A stretch of 64,000 nt of DNA from an uncultured Chloroflexales bacterium (GTDB lineage Bacteria; Chloroflexota; Chloroflexia; Chloroflexales; Chloroflexaceae). Below the pieces are notes generated by a model, which had not been told where the DNA came from, ran no database searches, and was given only the letters and a program-made list of their open reading frames with translations. Positions 35,446-43,296 of the stretch are shown piece after piece; positions within the stretch are counted from its first letter, which is position 1; each line of letters starts with the position of its first letter. The position numbers were made by a program, and so were the translations under genes. The stretch spans positions 24,235-88,234 of the forward strand of contig CALGUG010000018.1 in the NCBI GenBank assembly GCA_937902315.1. Reading direction: 5' to 3'.

Positions 35446-37899
35446 TTACGGTTGGATCTCGCGGGTCTCGGTCATGCTGACTTCGGCGCGCAGATGGATG
35501 TGGCGCGACGATTCGCCGACTAGAATCTCGAAGCTGCCAGCTTCGACCACCCAAGCGGCCTTGGCGTCGTCGTAATAGGCGAAGGAGCGTGGGTCGAGCT
35601 GGATCGAGACAGTGCGGGTTTCACCTGCTTCCAAAGCGACTTTTGTAAAGCCTTTCAGCTCCTTTTCGGGGCGCACCAAACGCGACTGCGGGTCGCGCAC
35701 ATAGAGCTGAACCACGCTCTTGCCCGCCCGCTGGCCGGTGTTGGTTACGTCGAGCGTGACGGTGAGCGTGTCGTTGGGGCCGATGGTGTCGGCGCTGAGG
35801 CGCAGGTTGCTATAGGCAAAGGTCGTGTAGGAGAGACCGAAACCGAAGGGGAAGAGCGGCTCGATCTTCTTGGTGTCGTAGTAGCGATAGCCCACAAACA
35901 GGCCCTCGCCGTAGAAAACCTTGCCGTTCTCGCCCGGATAGTTGATGTAGGTCGGATCATCTTCCAAGCGCACCGGGAAGGTCTGAGGCAGGCGACCGGA
36001 AGGGTTGACCTCGCCGAACAGCACATCGGCGATCGCGTTGCCCGCCTCTTGGCCCGGGTACCATGCCTGCAACACCGCCGCCACATCGTTCAGCCAGGGC
36101 ATCTCGACGGGCGCGCCGGTCTGCAGCACCACCACGGTCTTGGGGTTGGCGGCGGCCACGCGAGCGATCAGCTCGTCTTGGCGACCAACCAAGCGAATGT
36201 GAGGTCGATCGACGCCCTCGGTGTCCCATTCGCCCGTGAGGCCGACGAAGAGCACGGCCACATCGGACTGCTTGGCCAGCGCGACCGCATCCTCGATGGC
36301 CTTATCGCCGAGCGGCAGCATCACGCCTGCGTGCAGGGCGGCCAGCGGCAGAGTCGTGCCGATGGTGAAGCTGTATTCGATCGTGATGGTGTAGGTTTGG
36401 CCGGCCTGCAGTTCGAGCGGACGCACGATCTGGTCGCTACCAGCGCCAAAATAGCTCTCGCCCGGCTTCCAGTTCTCCCAGTTCTCGATCAGCAGCTTGC
36501 CATCGACATACAGGCGGCTCAGACCAGCGCTGGTGAGACTGAAGAGGTATTCGCCGCTCTCGCTGGCTTTGTAGCTGCCGGTTATACGCGCCGAGAAGAT
36601 ATCGCGTCGCACACCCGGGCCGATCTCGGCCATCCACATAAACTCGCTCTTGGGTGCGGTGGTGCGATAGATCACGGGACCAGAGAGGTCGTTGGAGTTG
36701 TAGTACTCGACGTCGAAGCCGCCAGTAAAGACGGGCAGCTGTTTGTTGTTGGTCGCGCCTTGAGCGAAGCTTAGCTCGACCGAATCGCCAGCTTGCGCCA
36801 ACACGCCTTCGTAAGGGCTGATGCGATAGTGGGCATTGACTTGCGCGCTTCCTCCACCCATAATCTGCGCGGTTTGGGCGTTGGGGCCGATCATAGCGAT
36901 CGTCTCGATCTTGCCCTTATCGAGCGGCAACACGCCATTGTTCTTGAGCAGCACACTGCCTTCGGCGCCCGCACGGCGGATCAAGGCGCGATGCTCGGGT
37001 TTGTCGATGGCTTGCTCGGGCGCAATGGTCGGGTCGTCGAGCGCGCCGATGCGCTCAAAGAGGCGCAGAATGCGTCGAGCGCTCTCACGCACCGTCTCGG
37101 GGCTGACCTCGCCCGCTTTGACGGCCGCCACCAGCTTTTCGCCACGGTCGCGGGTTGGGCCAGGCATCTCGAGGTCGAGTCCGGCGTTAACGGTCGGCGC
37201 TGTGCTGTGCGAACCGAACCAGTCCGACATCACGACGCCGTCGAAGCCCCACTGATCGCGCAAGATCTCAGTCAGCAGATAGTGGTTTTCGCTGGCATAG
37301 ACGCCGTTGACCTTGTTGTAGGCCGACATCACTGCCCAGGTTTTGGCCTCTTTGACCGCCGCTTCAAAGGGCAGCAAGTAGATCTCGCGCAGCGGGCGCT
37401 CGCCGATCTCGGAGCTGATGGTCATGCGCTCGAACTCAGATTCGTTGCCCGCATAGTGCTTGATGGTGGCTGCAATGCCTTTGCTCTGCAGGCCTTTGAT
37501 GTAGGAAACCGCCAGTTTGGCCGTTAAAAAGGGATCTTCAGAGTAACATTCAAAGTTGCGGCCGTTGCGGGTCGAGCGATGAATATTGACGGTCGGGGCC
37601 AGTAGCACGCGCGCGCCCTTGGATTGAGCCTCTTCGGCTAAGGCCTGGCCGATCTCGTTGACTAGCTCTGTATCCCAAGTCGAGCCCAACGAGATACCCA
37701 CCGGAAAACTAGCGGCCGTAACTCCGCCGATCAAGGCTCCCCCGCCACGGGCGCCGTTCGGGCCGTCGGTCACTTTCACTGCAGGAATGCCTACCCGCTC
37801 GATAGGAACGGTCGACCAGAAGTCTGCTCCGGCCAACAAAGCGACCTGTTCCTCTAGCGTCATCGAATCAAGAAGCGCTTCAATGCGTTCCTCAGCCAT
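35446..37899 (-). CDS. GH3 beta-glucosidase with PA14 insertion
   Basis: An 817-residue glycoside hydrolase family 3 enzyme. The (alpha/beta)8 domain has KHYAGNESE and the catalytic nucleophile Asp226 in GVVMSDWFGS. The second domain is interrupted by a PA14 carbohydrate-binding module (about 385-530, with SGEYLFSLTSAGLSRLYVDG). A fibronectin-III-like C-terminal domain starts near FGFGLSYTTF. It would remove terminal beta-glucose or related sugars. No signal peptide is seen, so it acts in the cytoplasm. The ATG at 37899 has AAAGGA 7 nt upstream. The alpha/beta-hydrolase gene follows. Confidence 0.94.
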   Translation of the reverse strand: MAEERIEALLDSMTLEEQVALLAGADFWSTVPIERVGIPAVKVTDGPNGARGGGALIGGVTAASFPVGISLGSTWDTELVNEIGQALAEEAQSKGARVLLAPTVNIHRSTRNGRNFECYSEDPFLTAKLAVSYIKGLQSKGIAATIKHYAGNESEFERMTISSEIGERPLREIYLLPFEAAVKEAKTWAVMSAYNKVNGVYASENHYLLTEILRDQWGFDGVVMSDWFGSHSTAPTVNAGLDLEMPGPTRDRGEKLVAAVKAGEVSPETVRESARRILRLFERIGALDDPTIAPEQAIDKPEHRALIRRAGAEGSVLLKNNGVLPLDKGKIETIAMIGPNAQTAQIMGGGSAQVNAHYRISPYEGVLAQAGDSVELSFAQGATNNKQLPVFTGGFDVEYYNSNDLSGPVIYRTTAPKSEFMWMAEIGPGVRRDIFSARITGSYKASESGEYLFSLTSAGLSRLYVDGKLLIENWENWKPGESYFGAGSDQIVRPLELQAGQTYTITIEYSFTIGTTLPLAALHAGVMLPLGDKAIEDAVALAKQSDVAVLFVGLTGEWDTEGVDRPHIRLVGRQDELIARVAAANPKTVVVLQTGAPVEMPWLNDVAAVLQAWYPGQEAGNAIADVLFGEVNPSGRLPQTFPVRLEDDPTYINYPGENGKVFYGEGLFVGYRYYDTKKIEPLFPFGFGLSYTTFAYSNLRLSADTIGPNDTLTVTLDVTNTGQRAGKSVVQLYVRDPQSRLVRPEKELKGFTKVALEAGETRTVSIQLDPRSFAYYDDAKAAWVVEAGSFEILVGESSRHIHLRAEVSMTETREIQP

Positions 37900-38029
37900 A
37901 TGCAATCCTTTATATTCAGATGACCCTCCACTGCTTTGGGCGCAGAGATTATATCAAATGTGTAAGAAGTAATAAAGTTAGAGTTTTCCGCTTAGAAAGA
38001 TCATAACGAATCTCTTCGCTCTGGCGGCC

Positions 38030-38600
38030 AGGTCTTTAGCTCCCATTCGGCTTCTAGCGCGTCCGCCTTCGGCTATCAGATGGGAGCTCCTGCCCTCATC
38101 CCCGGCCCTTCTCCCGCAAGGCGGAAGAAGGGAGCTCGGCTCTTGGCTTTCACAGCGCTACACCAATCACCCAACTATCTCAAACTGCTCTCTCCAAAGT
38201 CTCTGAATCTCGTGTGGTGGCCGGCCCTCTCCCCCAACCCCCTCTCCCGCACTGCGGGCGCTGTACATTAGCCACAAATCGACATACGGTCAGCGTTATC
38301 GGCCCTCACCCCCCGGCCCCCTCTCCCGCACTGCGGTCGAGGGGCTGAATGGTGATGTTGAATGCGATTTCGCTACGCGAAATCGCATTCAAGCTCTCTG
38401 AGTTCTGTGCTCTCAAGGATACTGCCGCGATGGTATGCGAACGATCGCCTGTTGCTGCCGACACGACTTTTGGGTAATGCATAGGGGCAGGGTACGGCTT
38501 GATCACAACTTTCGCATTCCACAGCGCTACACCAACCACCCAACTATCTCAAACTGCTCTCTACAAAGACTCTGTGTCTTTGTGTCTCGTGTGGTGAATA
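38030..38600 (+). repeat. Large repeat mosaic between GH3 and sulfatase genes
   Basis: An R1 core is at 38059-38076. At least three copies of the C-rich CCCTCTCCCGCACTGCGG element follow (about 38090-38345). A long unit from about 38402 to 38600 repeats the sequence at about 4142-4330, including CTATCTCAAACTGCTCTCTA and GTGTGGTGAATAAA. A shorter partial copy lies at 38150-38220. The hairpin at 38358-38392 interrupts this unit. No gene is seen. Confidence 0.8.
38358..38392. repeat. ATTTCGC-family hairpin (filled site)
   Basis: A 16-bp perfect stem (38358-38373 with 38377-38392) with a TAC loop and outer arm TTGAATGCG. The homologous unit at about 4130 lacks it. Confidence 0.9.
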
Positions 38601-38626
38601 AAGTGAACAGGCCCGCAGCAACGATG

Positions 38627-38663
38627 CAAAAAGAGGCATGCTTTTCAAAGACATGCCTCTTTT
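38627..38663 (-). terminator. Rho-independent terminator of the first sulfatase gene
   Basis: A 12-bp perfect stem (38629-38640 with 38652-38663) is followed on the minus strand by TTTTT. Confidence 0.85.
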
Positions 38664-38688
38664 GCTGCGAAAGAGCCTTGTTTAAGGA

Positions 38689-40038
38689 CTAGCTGCTGGC
38701 TTCCGAGAGCATCGAAAGGGCCAGCTTTTGAATGGGCGGCGTGACCGCGCCTTGCAGAATCGGGTCGTTGGTCTCTTGCATCCAGCGATGCAGGCGCGCC
38801 ATCAGCTCTTTGCGCACCTCGGCGTAGGCCGGGTCGTTGGCGACATCCTTCTGCTCCCAGGGATCGTTTTGCAGATCGTAAAGCTCGATGGGCGGGTGGT
38901 AGGCTTCCATCGGACGGGCCGGAACAGTCGGTTCAGAGCGCGGTCGCCACGATTGTGAAGGGTTCATAAAGGCCGGCGCCGAGCTGAAGTTGGCGATCAG
39001 CTTATAGCGCTCGGTGCGAATCGCGCGGCGCGGGTCGTAGTAGTCGTGGTGGGTGATCTCGGCGAAGATCTGCTCGCGCGGCTGATACGCTTCGCCATCG
39101 AGCGCCTTGAGGAAGCTCTGGCCTTGGATACGCTCGCTCGGCTCGACGCCTAACAGCTCCAGAATGGTCGGGAAGATATCGATGTTCGAGGTCAGGGTTT
39201 CGATCTTGCGCCCGCCGACCCAGCCACGCGCCGGATAGCGGATCATCAGACAGACCTCGATGCCCGGATCGTAGAGCGAACACTTGGCGCGCGGCATAGC
39301 GATGCCATGATCGGTAGTGAAGATCACAACGGTGTTCTCGCGCAGGCCAAGCTCATCGATCCGCTGGAGGAAGCGCCCAACATGGGTATCCATGTAGCGA
39401 ATCGCACCCTGCAACTCGGCAAGCTCAGTGCGTGTGCCGGGCGTATCGCGCAGGTAGGGTGGCACATGCACGCCAAGCTCGGAATCTGGGTGAATATAGT
39501 CGCCAATAAAGCCCATGTAGTCTTTTTCGTTCGGGCTATTGGTGCGGTGTGGCTCGTGGAAACCTACCTGCAGATAGAAAGGTTTATCCCCTTGCGCCAG
39601 CTTCTCTAGGCGATCGATGGCGGTATCGGCGGTATCGACGCCATGGTGAGGCTGAATGTATTCATCCATGCCACAGCGCTCGGCGACCGCTTTGGGATCG
39701 CCACCGCGCGATTCGTGGTGTACTCCAACCAAGATGCGAGCGTAGCCAAGCTCGGCCAACTCCTGGCCTAGGTGGCGCTCATCGGAGTTGAGATCCCAAG
39801 CGAAGAAGGAGTGGGTTAGGCCCATGACGCCATTGCTGTGCGGATAGCGCCCGGTATAGATGCCCGAACGGGATGGGCTGCATTGAGGTGCAGTACAAAA
39901 CGCCTGGGTGAAGTGAACAGCCTCTTGAGAAAAGGCGTCTAGATTAGGCGTCTGAACGGTAGGAATGCCATAACAACCTAGATAACGTCCCAGATCATGG
40001 CACGTGATGATCACGATATTCGGCAGTGAATGTGACAT
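38689..40038 (-). CDS. Sulfatase (alkaline-phosphatase superfamily)
   Basis: A 449-residue type I sulfatase. Cys53 in CSPSRSGIYTGRYPHS is the residue converted to formylglycine. The N-terminal ITCHDLGRYLGCYG holds the first metal-binding Asp, and VVIFTTDHGIAMPR holds the second metal site. The chain resembles heparan-type N-sulfoglucosamine sulfohydrolases. There is no signal peptide, so it acts inside the cell or leaves by another route. It is divergent from a second sulfatase 300 bp away. No formylglycine-generating enzyme gene is in the window. Confidence 0.92.
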   Translation of the reverse strand: MSHSLPNIVIITCHDLGRYLGCYGIPTVQTPNLDAFSQEAVHFTQAFCTAPQCSPSRSGIYTGRYPHSNGVMGLTHSFFAWDLNSDERHLGQELAELGYARILVGVHHESRGGDPKAVAERCGMDEYIQPHHGVDTADTAIDRLEKLAQGDKPFYLQVGFHEPHRTNSPNEKDYMGFIGDYIHPDSELGVHVPPYLRDTPGTRTELAELQGAIRYMDTHVGRFLQRIDELGLRENTVVIFTTDHGIAMPRAKCSLYDPGIEVCLMIRYPARGWVGGRKIETLTSNIDIFPTILELLGVEPSERIQGQSFLKALDGEAYQPREQIFAEITHHDYYDPRRAIRTERYKLIANFSSAPAFMNPSQSWRPRSEPTVPARPMEAYHPPIELYDLQNDPWEQKDVANDPAYAEVRKELMARLHRWMQETNDPILQGAVTPPIQKLALSMLSEASS

Positions 40039-40084
40039 CGTTTTGGCCTTTATAGCTTGAAGAGGGTCGATTCGAATGGTTTCA

Positions 40085-40139
40085 CTATCATACCATATTC
40101 TGCTAGTCTAACCTCACCGGCGAGGCCATGGTATGATAG
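40085..40139. repeat. Inverted repeat between the divergent sulfatase genes
   Basis: CTATCATACCAT (40085-40096) and ATGGTATGATAG (40128-40139) form a perfect 12-bp pair around a 31-bp centre. It lies about 47 bp upstream of the minus-strand sulfatase start, so it could be an operator or a small mobile element. Confidence 0.6.
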
Positions 40140-40167
40140 GCCCAAGCTGCTTCCAAGAAAAAACTTT

Positions 40168-40300
40168 CTCAATCCGCTTAGAGACCTATACTCTTGCAGA
40201 GTGATAACAACGAAATACCTAGGGAAGAGTTGTATCAAACATAGTCAAGTTCCACTCTGCCGAAAACCGAAAATAGAAAGTGATCAAGCGGATTTTGTGT
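40168..40300 (+). repeat. Diverged R2 element
   Basis: AATCCGCTTAGAGACC near the left, AGTTCCACTCTGCCGAAAAC inside and AAGCGGATTTTGTGT at the right end identify the family. The outermost bases are eroded. Confidence 0.65.
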
Positions 40301-40337
40301 CGGCGATGAAGAAGATAGCTATCAAGGACGATATCCA

Positions 40338-41858
40338 ATGGACAAGAAACGCCCTAATATCCTTCTGATCACCAGCGACCAACAACATTGGGATACGATC
40401 GGCGCCAGCAATCCGGCGCTCCAGACGCCCACGCTCGATCGGCTCTGCCAAGAGGGCACCCGTTTCAACCGCGCCTACTGCCCCAATCCGCTCTGCACGC
40501 CCTCGCGCTCGAGCATCATCACCGGCCTCTACCCTTCTCAACACGGCGCTTGGACGATCGGCGTCAAGCTGGCCGAAGATGTGCCGACCGTTGGTGAGCA
40601 GTTGCACAATGCGGGCTATACTACGGGTCTGATCGGCAAAGCGCACTTTCAGCCGCTGGGCAGCACGCCCGAGCAGACCTCGCTCGAATGCCACCCGACT
40701 CTGCGCGATCTCGACTTTTGGCGCGGCTTCCATGGCCCGTGGTACGGCTTCGACCATATCGAAATAGCGCGCAACCACGCCGACGAGCATTTGGTGGGTC
40801 AGCACTACGCGATCTGGCTCGAAGAGCATGGGCTGAGCAACTGGCGCGACTACTTCCGCCGTTGGCCGCCCGACCCCAACGAGCCGAAGCGCGAGCACAG
40901 CTGGGATCTGCCCCAAGAGCTGCACTACACCACTTGGACTGCCGAGCGCACGATCGCCTTCATAGAGCAGGCGGTCGCCAACGACAAACCCTTTATGGCC
41001 TGGGCCTCCTTCCACGATCCGCACCCGCCCTACCTCGTGCCCGAGCCCTGGGCTTCGATGTACAACCCCGACGATATCCAGATCGATCCGGGCTTGGTCG
41101 AGGGCGAACTCGAGCGCCTGCCGCCCCACTTCCGCCTGACCCAAGAGCGGAATCCCGATTTCAGCCCGTGGAACGAGAGCGGCTACCCTAACCACGGCTT
41201 CCACTCGCACCTGACCGATCACGAAAAGGCGCGCAAAGATATCGCGGTCTACTACGGCATGATCTCGTTTATGGACCAGCAGATCGGACGCATCCTCGAG
41301 GCGCTGGAGCGAATGGGCATCGCCGACAATACGATCGTAGTCTTCACCACCGATCACGGCCACTTCTTCGGTCAACACAGCCTGTGGGCCAAGGGACCAT
41401 TCCACTACGAAGATCTGGTGCGTCTGCCCTTTATTGTGCGCTGGCCCAACAAGGTGCCCGCCAACCGCCAGAGCGACGCGCTGATTAGCCTGATCGACCT
41501 AGCGCCCAGCTTCTTGAGCGCGGCTGGCCTTGAGGTGCCTGGCAGCATGCAGGGCGTCGACCAGACCGCCGTTTGGCAGGGCCAGCGCGAGGCGGCGCGC
41601 GACCATGTGATCGTCGAGAACCGCCACCAGCCCAGCCTCGTGCATCTGCACACCTACATCAACCAGCGCTACAAGATCACGGTCTATCGCGCCCAAGACT
41701 ACGGCGAGCTGTTCGATCTGCAAGAGGATCCCAAAGAGCAGCGCAATCTGTGGGACGATCCGACTTACGCTAGCGTTAAAGCCGAGCTGCTGCAGCGCTT
41801 TGTGCAGGCCGAGATCGCGCGCGAGCCTACCCGCTTCCCGCGCATCGCGCACGCCTAA
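40338..41858 (+). CDS. Sulfatase (choline-sulfatase/arylsulfatase-like)
   Basis: A 506-residue type I sulfatase. Cys53 in CTPSRSSIITGLYPSQHG is the formylglycine site. ILLITSDQQHWDTIG and VVFTTDHGHFFGQH hold the metal ligands, and GLIGKAHFQP is the conserved middle motif. It differs clearly from the divergent sulfatase at 38689, so the two probably act on different sulfated substrates. AAGGACG precedes the ATG. There is no export signal. Confidence 0.92.
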   Translation: MDKKRPNILLITSDQQHWDTIGASNPALQTPTLDRLCQEGTRFNRAYCPNPLCTPSRSSIITGLYPSQHGAWTIGVKLAEDVPTVGEQLHNAGYTTGLIGKAHFQPLGSTPEQTSLECHPTLRDLDFWRGFHGPWYGFDHIEIARNHADEHLVGQHYAIWLEEHGLSNWRDYFRRWPPDPNEPKREHSWDLPQELHYTTWTAERTIAFIEQAVANDKPFMAWASFHDPHPPYLVPEPWASMYNPDDIQIDPGLVEGELERLPPHFRLTQERNPDFSPWNESGYPNHGFHSHLTDHEKARKDIAVYYGMISFMDQQIGRILEALERMGIADNTIVVFTTDHGHFFGQHSLWAKGPFHYEDLVRLPFIVRWPNKVPANRQSDALISLIDLAPSFLSAAGLEVPGSMQGVDQTAVWQGQREAARDHVIVENRHQPSLVHLHTYINQRYKITVYRAQDYGELFDLQEDPKEQRNLWDDPTYASVKAELLQRFVQAEIAREPTRFPRIAHA

Positions 41859-41994
41859 ACTGCCACATTCTTTCAAAATCGAGCAAGGCTTGAGGGAGAT
41901 CTCGCGCCATAGAGATTTCCCTCAACAATCTGGCGTTCCGCTCTAGCAAAGGGCACAAGCAAACGAGTGCTATCACATTCGCTTGTGCACTTCA

Positions 41995-42195
41995 GGGGCT
42001 ACACTATTTGGCGGAAAGGTCTTAAGCATCCATTCGGCTTCTAGCGCGTCCGCCTTCGGCTATCAACAGCTTGCTCATTACATTCGGCTGCTCGTCTGCC
42101 TGCGTCCAAGCGCCCCTGCAAAGCCAAGCAAGCGTGCGGACTTGTTATCAAATCTTCCGAAGGCCAAAGAGAAAGGAGTCAATCGAATTTGGTAT
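41995..42195 (+). repeat. R1/R2 composite running into the ROK start codon
   Basis: An R1 core lies at 42046-42063, the ATTCGGCTGCTCGTCTGCCT block at about 42079, and an R2 fragment (CCGAAGGCCAAAGAGA) ends in CGAATTTGGTAT at 42195. The ATG of the ROK gene (42194) uses the last bases of the repeat. Confidence 0.75.
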
Positions 42196-42919
42196 GAATA
42201 CAACACTGGATAACTGGGTTCTGCTCGAGTTAGGCGGTTCGTCAAGCCAAAGCGCCGTTTGGGACGCAAGCCGCAACGAATGGTCGTTCCACAAGGGCGT
42301 TGTGCGCGGCCCAAAGCGCAAAACTGCCCTCGCCACCCCGGGCCTCATTCGCGGCAAACGGGTCTGGTACGCCAGCAACCTCGGCTGGCCCGATGAAGCT
42401 GATCCGCGCCACCAGCTAGGCATCGAGCAGATCGAGATCGTGGTCAACGATGCTGCCGCAGCGGCGCTTGGCGAGGCCTATCTGCGCAACCCAAAGCAAC
42501 CGCCCGACCTCTATTTCATCGGTTTGGGCAGCGGGGTGGGCAGCGCCGCCGTCGTCGAAGGCGCGGCGGTCGAGTGGAACCTCGGCCATGCCCTGATCGG
42601 AGGCGAGGCGTACTGTGCGGGCTGCCGCGCCCATGGCTGCCTCAACGCCTACCTTGAGTCCAGCGCGCTCCCCGAGCCGATCGACGAGCGCAGCCAAGCG
42701 TTCATCGCCGAGACGCTGGCGCGCGGCATGCAGCGAGCAGGCAATCAAAGCGAGCGTTTGGTGGTGCTGGCCGGCGGGATCGGCCGCCGCTACCCTGCGC
42801 TGGCCGAGCGCTTAGCCAAGCTCATCCCTAATCAGGTCGAGGTCAGCAGAGCGCCCGCCGCCGCGAAATCGGCCGCCTACGCCGGGCTGGCTTATCTGGT
42901 GCTGCAACAGGAGCGCTAG
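42194..42919 (+). CDS. ROK-family protein, short
   Basis: A 241-residue ROK (repressor/ORF/kinase) protein, about 60 residues shorter than usual sugar kinases. GHALIGGEAYCAGCRAHGCL retains the ROK zinc-binding pattern (His, three Cys), FIGLGSGVGSAAVVEG is the phosphate-binding loop and VLAGGIG is the second. The first loop (DIGGT in kinases) appears only as LLELGGSSSQ, without the usual Asp, and VVNDAAAAALGE keeps the catalytic-base Asp position. Activity is uncertain. The start codon lies in the end of a dispersed repeat, and the nearest AAAGGAG is 14-15 nt away. The frame is open further upstream through the repeat. Confidence 0.78.
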   Translation: MNTTLDNWVLLELGGSSSQSAVWDASRNEWSFHKGVVRGPKRKTALATPGLIRGKRVWYASNLGWPDEADPRHQLGIEQIEIVVNDAAAAALGEAYLRNPKQPPDLYFIGLGSGVGSAAVVEGAAVEWNLGHALIGGEAYCAGCRAHGCLNAYLESSALPEPIDERSQAFIAETLARGMQRAGNQSERLVVLAGGIGRRYPALAERLAKLIPNQVEVSRAPAAAKSAAYAGLAYLVLQQER

Positions 42920-42939
42920 GGCTCGCTGGAGCATCTGCG

Positions 42940-43055
42940 TTTTGACGCGGGCGCTTCAACCGGCAGATAGACGCCGAATGGATGGTTAGGATGTTGATAG
43001 CCGAAGGCGGACGCGGTGAGGACCGCATGGGAGGTTAGGACTTCTCCGCCAGAGA
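42940..43055 (-). repeat. R1-containing repeat
   Basis: An R1 core in minus orientation lies at 42997-43014, with GGATGTTGATAGCC before it and GGTGAGGACCGCATGGGAGG after it. Confidence 0.75.
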
Positions 43056-43079
43056 AAAAAAACAGAAACGCTGACGCAC

Positions 43080-43112
43080 GGGCATACAGGATCGAGCTGT
43101 ATGCCCTATTTT
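43080..43112 (+). terminator. Rho-independent terminator
   Basis: GGGCATACAG (43080-43089) pairs perfectly with CTGTATGCCC (43097-43106), followed by TATTTT. It lies 160 bp after the ROK stop codon, beyond the R1 repeat. Confidence 0.78.
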
Positions 43113-43296
43113 GCTCTTTCGAAGGAATCGATGCTTGGGTATACTAAACAGTAGATCAGTTTTTTGCTTACACATAGCCAATCGTGAATAGATCTGTAGC
43201 ACTTCAACCCTTTATGAGCGCTTTCTCTATGCTTTCATATGCGAACGCTTCTCGCTGGAGGGCAGCAGCCTAAGCTTTTAAGGAGCAAACACAGCT

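Noticed and set aside
36049..37527. Long open frames on the plus strand opposite the GH3 gene
   Set aside because: They are antisense to a complete GH3 enzyme with catalytic motifs and show no recognisable domain.
40284..41405. A 373-codon frame opposite the second sulfatase gene
   Set aside because: It is a shadow of the sulfatase reading frame caused by codon bias, without family similarity or a proper start.
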